The notes beneath the pieces were generated by a model that did not search any database, had not been told where the DNA came from, and worked only from the letters and a program-made list of their open reading frames with translations. A DNA stretch of 64,000 bases from Halomonas sp. BDJS001 (GTDB lineage Bacteria > Pseudomonadota > Gammaproteobacteria > Pseudomonadales > Halomonadaceae), in the NCBI RefSeq assembly GCF_026104355.1, contig NZ_CP110535.1, forward strand, positions 1 through 64,000. Direction: 5' to 3'. The position numbers and the translations under genes were made by a program. Below are positions 1-11,429 of this stretch, one piece after another (position 1 is the stretch's first letter; every line of letters begins with the position of its first letter).

Positions 1-1467
1 GTGTCACTGACGCTTTGGCAACAGTGCCTGGACAACCTGCAGGATGAGCTGAATTCACAACAGTTCAATACCTGGATACGCCCGCTGCAGGCAGAAGAAG
101 GAGAGTCCAACGAGCTGCGCTTATTGGCGCCGAACCGCTTCGTGCGCGATTGGGTGAGCGATAAGTATGCCAAGCGGATTAGTGAGCTGATGCGGGAACT
201 CGCACCAGCCAAACCGCCCAAGGTAAGCTTGACGGTGGGCAGTCGGCGCTTGGCAACCCAGGCCCCTCAGCATCGTGATTTAGGTAATCCTGTATCGGCT
301 TCATCTTCGCGACCGTCATCGCCAGCGGTACATACGCCACCCCGTGGCGATATTGCCGATGAGCGCGAAATCGACAGGTTGCGTGATGAAGCGCCGAGCC
401 GGCGCAATAATGAACGTCAGGTGCAGGTGGAAGGCAGCCTGAAACATGGCAGCGGGCTTAATCCGAATTTTACTTTCGATACGTTTGTAGAAGGTAAGTC
501 GAACCAATTAGCTCGTGCGGCCTCTCGACAGGTGTCTGAAAACCCCGGTGGTGCTTATAATCCCTTATTTTTATACGGCGGTGTCGGCCTGGGTAAAACC
601 CACTTGATGCATGCAGTGGGAAATGCTTTGGCAACTCGGCGTGAAAACGCCCGGGTGGTGTACCTGCACTCCGAGCGGTTTGTCGCTGATATGGTGAAAG
701 CGCTCCAGCTTAACGCCATCAATGACTTTAAACGCTTTTACCGCAGTGTTGATGCGTTACTTATCGATGACATTCAATTTTTTGCGGGAAAAGAGCGCTC
801 TCAAGAAGAGTTTTTTCATACCTTCAATGCGCTATTAGAAGGTGGTCAGCAAATGATCCTGACCTCTGATCGTTATCCTAAAGAGATCAGTGGAGTAGAG
901 GAGCGCCTTAAATCTCGCTTTGGTTGGGGTCTTACGGTCGCGATAGAGCCCCCAGAGCTTGAAACCCGGGTGGCTATCTTGATGAAAAAGGCCGACCAAG
1001 CTAAGGTCGATTTACCTCATGATGCGGCTTTCTTTATTGCCCAGAAAATTCGTTCCAACGTGCGCGAATTGGAAGGGGCATTGAAAAAAGTCATTGCTGA
1101 TTCGCATTTCATGGGTAAAACGATTACCCAAGACTTTATTCGAGAGTCCCTGAAAGACCTGTTAGCCCTTCAGGATAAGCAGGTAGGGGTTGATAATATT
1201 CAGCGTACGGTTGCCGAATATTACAAAATTAAAGTGGCGGATCTGCTTTCCAAGCGTCGTTCACGCTCAGTTGCTCGCCCTCGTCAGGTGGCGATGGCGC
1301 TTGCTAAGGAGCTCACCAATCACAGCTTGCCTGAGATTGGCGATGCCTTTGGTGGGCGTGACCACACAACGGTGTTGCACGCTTGCCGAAAAGTGAAATC
1401 ATTGCAGGAAGAGAGCGCGGATATTCGTGAGGATTACAAGAATTTACTGCGCCTGTTGACCAGTTAA
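1..1467 (+). CDS. dnaA: Chromosomal replication initiator DnaA
   Basis: DnaA binds DnaA boxes at oriC and opens the duplex for loading of the replicative helicase. The 488-residue protein has an N-terminal helicase-interaction domain, a variable linker of about residues 80-150, the AAA+ core with Walker A GGVGLGKT near 193-200 and Walker B LLIDDIQF near 253-260, and a C-terminal DNA-binding domain with the [13 protein letters not shown] signature from about 453. The start is GTG at base 1. Any promoter, ribosome-binding site and oriC would lie upstream, outside the window. It leads dnaA-dnaN-recF-gyrB. No DnaA box is visible in the short dnaA-dnaN gap. Confidence 0.98.
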   Translation: MSLTLWQQCLDNLQDELNSQQFNTWIRPLQAEEGESNELRLLAPNRFVRDWVSDKYAKRISELMRELAPAKPPKVSLTVGSRRLATQAPQHRDLGNPVSASSSRPSSPAVHTPPRGDIADEREIDRLRDEAPSRRNNERQVQVEGSLKHGSGLNPNFTFDTFVEGKSNQLARAASRQVSENPGGAYNPLFLYGGVGLGKTHLMHAVGNALATRRENARVVYLHSERFVADMVKALQLNAINDFKRFYRSVDALLIDDIQFFAGKERSQEEFFHTFNALLEGGQQMILTSDRYPKEISGVEERLKSRFGWGLTVAIEPPELETRVAILMKKADQAKVDLPHDAAFFIAQKIRSNVRELEGALKKVIADSHFMGKTITQDFIRESLKDLLALQDKQVGVDNIQRTVAEYYKIKVADLLSKRRSRSVARPRQVAMALAKELTNHSLPEIGDAFGGRDHTTVLHACRKVKSLQEESADIREDYKNLLRLLTS

Positions 1468-1526
1468 TCACCCATGGGACGGGCCTGTTACGCGCAGGTC
1501 TTTCAGGTTATAGAACCGGAGTATTG

Positions 1527-2630
1527 ATGAAATTTTCGATTTCCCGAGAGGCGCTGCTACGTCCGCTGACTCTGGTCGCTGGTGTTGTTGAGCGCCGTCA
1601 AACGCTGCCAGTACTGTCTAATGTGCTGATTCAGGTTGAGGGTGACCAAGTGTCGCTCACCGGCACTGATTTAGAAGTTGAGCTCGTTGGTCGCACGGTG
1701 GCAAGCCAGGTCGATCAGGCAGGTTCGGCGACAGTGCCCGCGCGTAAGTTGATGGATATTTGTAAATCACTACCCGATCAGTCGGACATTCAGCTAGGTG
1801 TGGAAGAGGGGCGTGCGGTACTTCGCAGTGGTCGTTCGCGTTTTACACTTTCGACTCTCCCAGTAGCTGAATTTCCCAATATTGAGGATGCAGACGGTAG
1901 TCAGGAGATTAGTGTTCCACGTGGCACCTTAAAGCACCTGATCGAAGCTACCTCGTTTGCTATGGCGCAGCAGGATGTGCGTTATTACCTCAACGGTATG
2001 CTACTGGAAATTCAAAGTAATTTACTACGCACGGTTGCCACTGACGGGCACCGTCTGGCGATGTGTTCGCGCCCAATCGAAGTCTCTGTTAGCCAGTCTC
2101 AAAAGCTGATTGTGCCGCGCAAGGGCATTTTAGAGCTATCACGCCTGTTAGATGATAGCGATGAGCCTGTCAGTTTAACGCTTGGCTCCAGCCATGTGCG
2201 TGCTCATACCGGTGACTTTACTTTCACCTCCAAGTTAATTGACGGTAAATTTCCTGACTATGAGCGCGTCGTTCCACGTAATGGCGATAAGGTATTGATT
2301 GCAGAGCGTGCCGAGCTGCGTCAGGTGCTTTCGCGTACTGCCATTCTCTCTAATGAGAAGTACCGCGGTGTGCGTCTTTATCTTGAGGAGAATAACCTCA
2401 AAGTGATGGCTAACAACCCGGAGCAAGAAGAGGCCGAGGAGAATATCGCCGTCGAGTATAACGGTGGGGCGATGGAAGTTGGTTTTAACGTTGGCTATTT
2501 GGTTGATGTGTTAACCGTACTTAATGAAGATCGCGTACAAATTACTCTGGCTGACCCCAACAGCAGTGCTTTGTTGGAAGAGCCCGGCGGTGGCGATGCG
2601 CTTTATGTTGTTATGCCTATGCGCCTGTAA
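1527..2630 (+). CDS. dnaN: DNA polymerase III beta subunit (sliding clamp)
   Basis: This is the ring-shaped processivity factor that tethers DNA polymerase III to DNA. The 367 residues match the usual length of the three-domain clamp, and the ending VVMPMRL is typical of the family. A TTG lies directly before the chosen ATG at 1527; the ATG is preferred because it has the family N-terminus MKFSISRE and a CCGGAG ribosome-binding site at 1516-1521. It lies 59 bp after dnaA, in the canonical order. A strong hairpin follows at 2672-2707, before recF. Confidence 0.98.
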   Translation: MKFSISREALLRPLTLVAGVVERRQTLPVLSNVLIQVEGDQVSLTGTDLEVELVGRTVASQVDQAGSATVPARKLMDICKSLPDQSDIQLGVEEGRAVLRSGRSRFTLSTLPVAEFPNIEDADGSQEISVPRGTLKHLIEATSFAMAQQDVRYYLNGMLLEIQSNLLRTVATDGHRLAMCSRPIEVSVSQSQKLIVPRKGILELSRLLDDSDEPVSLTLGSSHVRAHTGDFTFTSKLIDGKFPDYERVVPRNGDKVLIAERAELRQVLSRTAILSNEKYRGVRLYLEENNLKVMANNPEQEEAEENIAVEYNGGAMEVGFNVGYLVDVLTVLNEDRVQITLADPNSSALLEEPGGGDALYVVMPMRL

Positions 2631-2671
2631 ACGGTTTTGTATAGAGGCATGACAATCGATACGGCAGCCAT

Positions 2672-2707
2672 GTTAGCGGCGCTTCTGGTAGCAGAAGCGC
2701 CGCTAAC
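2672..2707 (+). terminator. Strong hairpin between dnaN and recF (possible attenuator)
   Basis: Arms GTTAGCGGCGCTTCTG and CAGAAGCGCCGCTAAC form a perfect 16-bp stem with a 4-nt loop. No U-run follows, so it is not a standard intrinsic terminator. It may lower readthrough from dnaN to recF or stabilise the dnaN mRNA 3' end. Confidence 0.5.
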
Positions 2708-2754
2708 GCGTTTGAATACTCGCTTTCGAGGACTTTTTAAGTGGTGATAATAGG

Positions 2755-3858
2755 ATGAGCCTGACACTGCTTAATTTTCACGCTGTGCGCAACCTGCAAC
2801 CTGTTGAGATGACGCCCTCTTCGCGGGTCAATGTTATTAGTGGTGCCAATGGAAGCGGAAAAACCAGCCTATTGGAAGGTATCCATATCCTAGGAATGGG
2901 GCGCTCTTTTCGCACGCGCCAGTTAAAACACGTGATCCAAATGGATCAGCCGTATATGACGCTGTATGGGCGTTTAAGTGGTGAGCCTGAGGTTACCCTT
3001 GGCGTACGCCGGTTACGTGCGCAGAGGGAGCTTGAGCTGCGTTTGAAAGGTGACAAGCACGCTCGGTTGGCGGAGCTGGTAGAGGCGATGCCACTTCAGT
3101 TAATTAACCCGGATGCTTTTCGATTGCTTGAAGGTTCTCCCGCCGGTCGGCGTGAGTTTCTTGACTGGGGTGTGTTTCACGTGAAACACGATTTTTTAGC
3201 AATCTGGAAGCATACCCGGCGTGCGTTGAAACATCGGAATGCGCTGCTCAGGCGTGGTAGAATACATCCTCAGGAAATGGCGGTGTGGGAGCATGAGCTA
3301 GCCGTTTGGGGCGAGCAGATGGATACGCTACGTCGAGATTGGTTCAGCAACTTTTTACCGGTCTTTGAAGAGACCCTTAAAGTGCTACTTCCCTTGCCGG
3401 GTTTGTCGCTCCATTACGCCAGAGGTTGGGACAAAGAGAGATCTCTTGCGGCGGTGTTACATGATAGTCGGCCAACCGATCAGCAGATGGGGTTTACTCA
3501 GCAAGGGCCACAGCGCGCAGACTTACGCATCAGGATAAATAAACAGCCTGCTGTTGAAGTGCTTTCCAGAGGCCAGCAAAAGTTAGTGGTGAGTGCGTTA
3601 AAGCTCGCCCAGGGGCGGTTTCTGGAAAGAACAGCACAGCGGCACTGTATTTATCTTATCGATGATTTGCCAGCAGAGCTTGACGAGCAGAATAGGCAAC
3701 AGTTTTGTGAGCTACTCGAAGATATGCAGTGCCAAGCATTTATTACCAGTGTCGAACCTTCTGCATTAAAAAATGCCTGGCGAACTGGAACCCCTGTAGG
3801 AATGTTTCACGTGAAACATACCAAAGAGGGGCTCAGTGAGTTGTTAAGCGATAGCTAG
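2755..3858 (+). CDS. recF: DNA replication and repair protein RecF
   Basis: RecF is an SMC-like ATPase that helps load RecA at gaps through RecFOR. The 367-residue protein has Walker A GANGSGKT at 30-37, the ABC-type signature LSRGQQKL near 270, and Walker B YLIDDLPAEL near 300. The start is ATG at 2755 with AATAGG just upstream. Two perfect parS palindromes sit within the coding sequence, read as VFHVKH (residues 140-145) and MFHVKH (350-355). Both coincide with positions that are phenylalanine-containing in E. coli RecF (WG-FH and MF-V as recalled), so the DNA sites seem to use codons already favoured by the protein. Confidence 0.97.
   Translation: MSLTLLNFHAVRNLQPVEMTPSSRVNVISGANGSGKTSLLEGIHILGMGRSFRTRQLKHVIQMDQPYMTLYGRLSGEPEVTLGVRRLRAQRELELRLKGDKHARLAELVEAMPLQLINPDAFRLLEGSPAGRREFLDWGVFHVKHDFLAIWKHTRRALKHRNALLRRGRIHPQEMAVWEHELAVWGEQMDTLRRDWFSNFLPVFEETLKVLLPLPGLSLHYARGWDKERSLAAVLHDSRPTDQQMGFTQQGPQRADLRIRINKQPAVEVLSRGQQKLVVSALKLAQGRFLERTAQRHCIYLIDDLPAELDEQNRQQFCELLEDMQCQAFITSVEPSALKNAWRTGTPVGMFHVKHTKEGLSELLSDS
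3173..3188. other. parS site 1 (inside recF)
   Basis: TGTTTCACGTGAAACA is a perfect 16-bp palindrome matching the known chromosomal parS consensus bound by ParB. The symmetry extends one pair further each side (3172-3189). It lies inside recF, in codons for VFHVKH. Confidence 0.93.
3803..3818. other. parS site 2 (3' end of recF)
   Basis: This is a second perfect TGTTTCACGTGAAACA, about 630 bp from site 1 and in the same reading phase, encoding MFHVKH near the RecF C-terminus. Confidence 0.93.
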
Positions 3859-3877
3859 TTGTAGGCCGCTAAACGTG

Positions 3878-3904
3878 TGGTCAAGCAAGCTGCCGCGGTA
3901 TAAT
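3878..3904 (+). promoter_or_regulatory. Possible gyrB promoter
   Basis: A perfect TATAAT occurs at 3899-3904, about 60 bp before the gyrB start. The -35 is weak (TGGTCA at 3878-3883, 15-bp spacing), so the call rests mainly on the -10 element and its intergenic position. Confidence 0.4.
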
Positions 3905-3924
3905 GCCAGCGCAGTAAGGGGTAG

Positions 3925-6384
<2,460 letters not shown>

Positions 6385-6403
6385 GATATGGATGTGCTCG
6401 TAA

Positions 6404-6420
6404 GTGTTTCACGTGAACAC
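6404..6420. other. Degenerate parS-like site downstream of gyrB
   Basis: GTGTTTCACGTGAACAC equals the extended parS palindrome with one A missing from the right arm. It lies 20 bp after the gyrB stop. Whether ParB still binds cannot be told. Confidence 0.6.
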
Positions 6421-6462
6421 TACGTTAACGAGCCTTGCCTTTGCATGATTTAATGTCACTAT

Positions 6463-6500
6463 AAAAAGCGCCGCTATGTATTCCATAGCGCGCTTTTATT
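6463..6500. terminator. Bidirectional terminator between gyrB and gmhB
   Basis: AAAAGCGCCGCTATG and CATAGCGCGCTTTT pair with one bulge around a short loop. A-rich sequence precedes and T-rich sequence follows, so it could end gyrB on plus and gmhB on minus. Confidence 0.7.
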
Positions 6501-6609
6501 GGTAGATAAAGTGGCAGGATGCGTTTAGAGCAGGAGAGGGTACTTCGTTTCAGTCAAATTTTCCCAAGCAACGCAAAGCGTTTAGACTCTCCAACTCGGT
6601 GTCGGTTAG

Positions 6610-7158
6610 CTATTTAATGAGCCACTCAACAAATTGCGCTAAATCATCGAAGACCTTGGCTTTTTCAAGGCCAACGCCTTTTTGCTCCGTCTTAACTCCC
6701 TTTCCTGTTCTGACCAGTGCTGTTTTACAGCCTACTGCTTCGCCCGCCTGAAGATCCCGTAGACTATCACCGACCATCCAACTTCCTGTTAAGCTTTCTA
6801 ACCCCAGGTATTGTTGTATGTTTCGCAGCATTCCTGGCAAGGGTTTACGGCATCGGCAATTATCACCTGGCCCATGGGGGCAGTAAACGATATGTGCGAT
6901 ATGACCACCTTCCGATGTTACTAACCTTATTAAGTGTTCATGCATTGTATGGAGGGTTGCCTCATCATAATAGCCACGGGCAATGCCCGATTGATTTGTC
7001 GCAACGGCAACGGTGTATCCCGCGTGAGTAAGGCGGGCAATGGCAGTGATTGAAGTGGGGTAGGGCACCCACTCGTCGAGAGATTTGATGTAGTTATCAG
7101 AGTCATGGTTGATGACGCCGTCTCGATCCAGGATGACAAGTTTCTCGGCATTTAGCAT
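6610..7158 (-). CDS. gmhB: D-glycero-D-manno-heptose-1,7-bisphosphate 7-phosphatase
   Basis: GmhB removes the 7-phosphate from heptose 1,7-bisphosphate in ADP-heptose synthesis for the LPS inner core. The 182-residue protein is a HAD phosphatase: DRDGVIN at 11-17 holds the nucleophile and acid/base aspartates, TNQSG near 54-58, and GDS near 130. The zinc ligands C93, H95, C101 and C103 in CPHGPGDNCRC mark the GmhB subgroup. The reading frame extends further upstream, but ATG at 7158 has an AGGA site and the family N-terminus. Its partners hldD and hldE lie in the LPS locus nearby. Confidence 0.93.
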   Translation of the reverse strand: MLNAEKLVILDRDGVINHDSDNYIKSLDEWVPYPTSITAIARLTHAGYTVAVATNQSGIARGYYDEATLHTMHEHLIRLVTSEGGHIAHIVYCPHGPGDNCRCRKPLPGMLRNIQQYLGLESLTGSWMVGDSLRDLQAGEAVGCKTALVRTGKGVKTEQKGVGLEKAKVFDDLAQFVEWLIK

Positions 7159-7238
7159 AGAGATCCTATTGTTACGGTTGCCAGGTGGTGCTTTCTGCCC
7201 GCCAGTTTTCAAACTATCTTACCCTGATCTGGCAAAAG

Positions 7239-7254
7239 TGTTTCACGTGAAACA
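7239..7254. other. parS site 3 (between gmhB and glyS)
   Basis: This is a third perfect TGTTTCACGTGAAACA, here in noncoding DNA upstream of gmhB. Symmetry extends to 7238-7255. The three perfect sites span 4.1 kb, all within 7.3 kb of dnaA. Confidence 0.92.
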
Positions 7255-7273
7255 CATACTCCCGTCAAACAAC

Positions 7274-7301
7274 AAAAAGCCCAACCGCTGGGGCTGGGCT
7301 T
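7274..7301 (-). terminator. Intrinsic terminator of glyQS
   Basis: Read on minus, AAGCCCA pairs with TGGGCTT around a GC-rich loop and is followed by TTTTG. It lies just after the glyS stop. Confidence 0.75.
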
Positions 7302-7325
7302 GGGTTGCGAACAATTAGTCGACGA

Positions 7326-9392
7326 CTACTGAGGGAGCAGCGAGATATCGGCGACTTCTAGAAACAGTGCTTGAAGGCTTGCAAGAAGCGTCAATCGATT
7401 ACGCTGAATAGTCGGATCGTCTGCCATCACCATTACTTGGTCAAAAAAGGCATCCACGGGATCGCGGAGTGTGGCAAGTACGTCGAGTGCCTGCTGATAG
7501 TCACCGGCAGCAAATAGCGGCGCCACCTGTGCCTGGCAACCGGTTACAGCATCAAACAACGCTCGTTCGGCATCTTCCTGTAGCAAGCTTTGATTGACCG
7601 ACGTGCTAGCGTCATGCTTCTGCTTGCTTAGAATATTTGAAACGCGCTTGTTAGCAGCCGCCAACGCAGATGCTTCGTCACGCTGAGCAAAGGCCTTAAC
7701 AGCGCGGAGGCGGCGCGCGAAGTCTAGCGGGTTAGTGACTGGGCGCGCACGTACGGCAAGGTACATTTCAGCGCTGATGCCCTCTTCCTGGCCCCAGGCG
7801 CGGAAGCGATCCAGCATATACGTCAGCACGTCCTCAACCAATCCCTCAGCCTTGGGGAGGCTCTGGTGCTGCTCAGAGGCAACCGTAAGTAGCTCACGCA
7901 GGTCAAGATCCAGCTCACCTTTGACCAGAATGTTAAGCACGCCAATCGAAGCACGACGTAGAGCGAAAGGATCTTTCGCACCGGTTGGACGTTGACCAAT
8001 CCCGAAGATGCCCACTAGGGTATCCAGTCGATCCGCCAGAGCTAAGGCCTTGCCTGTAGCACTTTGGGGTATCGCATCAGTCGCAAAGCGGGGCAGGTAC
8101 TGCTCCTCAAGGGCTTGAGCAACTTCCGCGGGTTCGCCATCCTGCTTGGCGTAGTAGCGTCCCATAATGCCCTGGAGTTCAGGGAATTCGAGCACCATCT
8201 CCGTCACAAGGTCACACTTGGCGAGCGACACGGCGCGCTGGGCGTGAGCTTCGTCGCCATTGATGCGTTCGGCAATAAACGTCGCAATAGCCGAACTGCG
8301 GCGCGCTTTATCCGCTAAGGTGCCTAGCTGTTGTTGGAACACCACACTCTCTAACTGTGGTATGCGCGAAGCTAATGTGCGCTTGCGATCGGTGTCGTAG
8401 AAAAACGCTGCATCGGCCAAGCGCGGGCGAATGACTTTTTCGTTACCGGCAATGACCTGGTCGGGGTCAGCGCTGTCGATATTGGCAATGGTGATAAACA
8501 GCGGCTTCAAATTGCCAGCGTCATCCAACAGGTGAAAATATTTCTGGTTAGCCTTCATTGAGGAGATCAAACACTCAGCGGGGACTTCCAGAAAGCGCTC
8601 ATCGAAGCTACCCGTGAGGGCGACCGGCCATTCTACCAAGCCACTCACTTCTACCAGCAGATCTTCGTCGATAACCGCATTGGCTTCCTGAACCTCAGCT
8701 TCTGCCAACACCTGCTCGCGGATGCGCTCGCGGCGCTGCTCTCGATCCACCAGTACATAGGCATTTTCCAGCGCAGTCACGTACTCGTCGGCATGAGCCA
8801 ACTGGAGGGCATCAGGGGCGTGGAAACGGTGGCCATAGGTGGTGCAGCTAGCTTCTAGGCCCAGCGCCTCAGCGGCCACTACATCACTACCATAAAGTGC
8901 TACCAGCCAGTGAACGGGGCGGGAAAACTCAACCCGTGAAGCACCCCAGCGCATGTTTTTAGGCACAGGTAGAGCACTGATGGACTTGCGGATAATCTCG
9001 GGTAGCAGCGCTTGAATCGTTTCCCCTTGCTGCTGCTCGCGGAAACCTAGCCAGGTGCCTTTGTCGGTTTCCAGGTGAATCAGTTCGTCGACGCTGACGC
9101 CACAGGAGCGGGCGAAGCCTTCCGCAGCTTTGGTAGCAACACCGTCCTTAAAGGCAGCCGCCAGCGCTGGGCCACGTCGCTCAACGTCGCGGTCAGGCTG
9201 CTTATCAGCCAGCTCACGCACTTGAACCGCTAAACGGCGTGGCGTTGCATAAGCGGTAACGCTAGCGAAGGGAACATCCGCTTCTTGCAGGCCTTTTTCT
9301 ATTCCTGCGGCAAACGCATCGGAAAGCGCGTCCAGGGCCGTGGGAGGAAGCTCTTCTGTACCGAGTTCCAGTAAAAGGGTATTTACAGCCAT
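7326..9392 (-). CDS. glyS: Glycyl-tRNA synthetase beta subunit
   Basis: This is the large subunit of the bacterial alpha2-beta2 glycyl-tRNA synthetase, which charges tRNA-Gly. The 688 residues match the family (about 689 in E. coli). The N-terminus LLLELGTEELPP is characteristic, and the C-terminal part resembles DALR-type anticodon-binding domains. The start ATG overlaps the glyQ stop by one base (TAATG), indicating translational coupling. An intrinsic terminator follows. Confidence 0.97.
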   Translation of the reverse strand: MAVNTLLLELGTEELPPTALDALSDAFAAGIEKGLQEADVPFASVTAYATPRRLAVQVRELADKQPDRDVERRGPALAAAFKDGVATKAAEGFARSCGVSVDELIHLETDKGTWLGFREQQQGETIQALLPEIIRKSISALPVPKNMRWGASRVEFSRPVHWLVALYGSDVVAAEALGLEASCTTYGHRFHAPDALQLAHADEYVTALENAYVLVDREQRRERIREQVLAEAEVQEANAVIDEDLLVEVSGLVEWPVALTGSFDERFLEVPAECLISSMKANQKYFHLLDDAGNLKPLFITIANIDSADPDQVIAGNEKVIRPRLADAAFFYDTDRKRTLASRIPQLESVVFQQQLGTLADKARRSSAIATFIAERINGDEAHAQRAVSLAKCDLVTEMVLEFPELQGIMGRYYAKQDGEPAEVAQALEEQYLPRFATDAIPQSATGKALALADRLDTLVGIFGIGQRPTGAKDPFALRRASIGVLNILVKGELDLDLRELLTVASEQHQSLPKAEGLVEDVLTYMLDRFRAWGQEEGISAEMYLAVRARPVTNPLDFARRLRAVKAFAQRDEASALAAANKRVSNILSKQKHDASTSVNQSLLQEDAERALFDAVTGCQAQVAPLFAAGDYQQALDVLATLRDPVDAFFDQVMVMADDPTIQRNRLTLLASLQALFLEVADISLLPQ

Positions 9393-10363
9393 TAGTTGTC
9401 TCCCTGATCGGCGAGTAGCTCTTGTAACAGTTCTCGGCGAAGTATTTCTGGCGCCATGGGGAAACCTTCGGCCTTACGCGACTCAAAGTAAGCAGTGGCG
9501 ACATCCCGGGCCATCGTGCGTACGCGCAGGATAAAGCGCTGACGCTCGGTGACCGAGATAGCGTGACGGGCGTCCAGCAGGTTGAAGGTGTGTGATGCCT
9601 TCAGGACTTGCTCGTAGGCCGGAAGCGGCAGGCGGGCAGTGAGCAACTTGCCACACTCTTTTTCCTGGTGATCAAAGTTGGCAAACAGCTGATCAACGTC
9701 AGCGTGCTCAAAATTGTAGGCGGATTGTTCGCGCTCATTTTGCAGGTAAACATCGCCGTAAGTCACTTTGCTGCCATCGGGGGCAATGGCCCAAACGAGA
9801 TCATAAACGCTGTCGACGTCCTGCAGGTACATGGCAATACGCTCAAGTCCATAGGTCAGTTCGCCGGTGACTGGGTAGCATTCGATGCCACCTGCCTGCT
9901 GGAAGTAGGTAAACTGGGTGACTTCCATGCCGTTTAACCAGATTTCCCAGCCCAGGCCCCAGGCGCCTAGGGTAGGGGATTCCCAGTTATCTTCGACAAA
10001 GCGGATATCGTGAACCAGCGGATCAAGTCCAAGGCGTTTGAGCGAGCCCAGATAAAGATCCTGCAGGTTACTGGGCGACGGCTTCATCACTACCTGGAAC
10101 TGGTAGTAGTGCTGAAGGCGGTTAGGGTTTTCGCCATAGCGGCCATCAGTAGGACGTCGGGAAGGCTGTACATAGGCAGCGTTCCAGGTTTCGGGACCAA
10201 TCGCCCGCAGAAAGGTGGCGGGGTGGAAGGTGCCCGCGCCGACTTCCATATCGAGCGGCTGCAGGATGACGCAACCCTGTTCTGCCCAGTACTGCTGCAG
10301 AGCAAGGATCAAGCCTTGAAAGGTCGACACATCGGGTGTCGATTGGTTTGTCGAGACACTCAT
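9392..10363 (-). CDS. glyQ: Glycyl-tRNA synthetase alpha subunit
   Basis: GlyQ is the catalytic class II subunit that activates glycine and works with GlyS. Family hallmarks are [13 protein letters not shown] near the start, [16 protein letters not shown], and [13 protein letters not shown] chose ATG at 10363, giving 323 residues and beginning MSVSTNQ; an in-frame ATG at 10393 would add ten residues, and neither has a strong ribosome-binding site. Homologues are around 300 residues, so the shorter form is more likely. It is divergent from hldD. Confidence 0.95.
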   Translation of the reverse strand: MSVSTNQSTPDVSTFQGLILALQQYWAEQGCVILQPLDMEVGAGTFHPATFLRAIGPETWNAAYVQPSRRPTDGRYGENPNRLQHYYQFQVVMKPSPSNLQDLYLGSLKRLGLDPLVHDIRFVEDNWESPTLGAWGLGWEIWLNGMEVTQFTYFQQAGGIECYPVTGELTYGLERIAMYLQDVDSVYDLVWAIAPDGSKVTYGDVYLQNEREQSAYNFEHADVDQLFANFDHQEKECGKLLTARLPLPAYEQVLKASHTFNLLDARHAISVTERQRFILRVRTMARDVATAYFESRKAEGFPMAPEILRRELLQELLADQGDN

Positions 10364-10472
10364 CGCGGAAAGCACCGTTGGCCATGAATTCATAAGGCGT
10401 CAAGTATACAATCCTAGACAGATGGGTTATAGGCACATAGGCCAACAAGCCGCTTTAGGTAAGGAGAACAGT

Positions 10473-11429
10473 ATGATTGTGGTAACAGGCGGTGCCGGTT
10501 TTATCGGAGCCAACATAGTCAAAGCATTGAATGCCCGTGGGCGAAACGATGTGATGGTCGTTGACGATTTGCGCGATGGTACCAAATTCGTCAATTTGGC
10601 CGACTGCACGCTGGCGGATTACCTCGATAAGGACGATTTCCTTGCCAGGGTAAAAGCTGCCCTGCGCGGTGATAGCGTCGACCTACCCAAGATCGATGCT
10701 ATTTTTCATGAGGGCGCCTGCTCGGATACCACCGAGTGGGATGGTCACTACATGATGGAGAATAATTTCGAGTACTCCAAAGTACTGCTTAATTACTGCG
10801 AGCAGCAGAATATCCCCTTCTTGTTCGCCTCGTCAGCCGCCACCTATGGCGGTAGCGAGATATTTAGAGAGGCGCCCGAGTGCGAAAAGCCGCTTAACGT
10901 ATACGGCTACTCAAAGCTATTGTTCGATCAGCACGTGCGTTCGCGCTGGAGTGAATTAACCACCCAGGTGGTGGGGTTCCGCTACTTTAATGTCTACGGC
11001 CCCCGTGAACAGCATAAAGGCAAAATGGCCAGCGTGGCCTATCACAACCATCTGCAAATTCGTAATGGTGAAACGCTCAAGCTGTTTGGCGCCTACGACG
11101 GTTTTGAAGCCGGTATGCAGAGCCGTGACTTCGTTTATGTCGGCGATGTGGTCGATGTAAACCTATGGTTTTTGGATCATCCCGAACAGTCCGGCATTTT
11201 TAATCTGGGGACTGGTCGTGCGGAACCCTTTAAAGCGATTGGCGAGGCGGTCATCGACTTTTACGGCAAGGGCGAGATTGACTACATTGCGTTTCCCGAA
11301 GAGCTTAAAGGGCGCTATCAGAGCTATACCCGAGCTGATATCAGCCGACTACGTGAGAGTGGCTGCGATGTTGAGTTTAAAACCGTTGCTCAAGGGGTGA
11401 ATGCTTACCTGGAGTGGCTTAATGGCTAA
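10473..11429 (+). CDS. hldD: ADP-L-glycero-D-manno-heptose 6-epimerase
   Basis: HldD epimerises ADP-D,D-heptose to ADP-L,D-heptose, the donor for the LPS inner core. It is a 318-residue extended SDR with the nucleotide-binding TGGAGFIG at 5-12, SSAATYG, and YGYSKLLFD with the catalytic Tyr and Lys. ATG at 10473 follows AAGGAG at 10461-10466; upstream in-frame codons lack that support. Its last bases overlap waaF (ATGGCTAA), so the two are probably coupled. Confidence 0.97.
   Translation: MIVVTGGAGFIGANIVKALNARGRNDVMVVDDLRDGTKFVNLADCTLADYLDKDDFLARVKAALRGDSVDLPKIDAIFHEGACSDTTEWDGHYMMENNFEYSKVLLNYCEQQNIPFLFASSAATYGGSEIFREAPECEKPLNVYGYSKLLFDQHVRSRWSELTTQVVGFRYFNVYGPREQHKGKMASVAYHNHLQIRNGETLKLFGAYDGFEAGMQSRDFVYVGDVVDVNLWFLDHPEQSGIFNLGTGRAEPFKAIGEAVIDFYGKGEIDYIAFPEELKGRYQSYTRADISRLRESGCDVEFKTVAQGVNAYLEWLNG

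Noticed and set aside
1468-1526. Possible oriC between dnaA and dnaN
   Set aside because: There is no DnaA box and no AT-rich unwinding region in this 59-bp gap; oriC is more likely upstream of the window.
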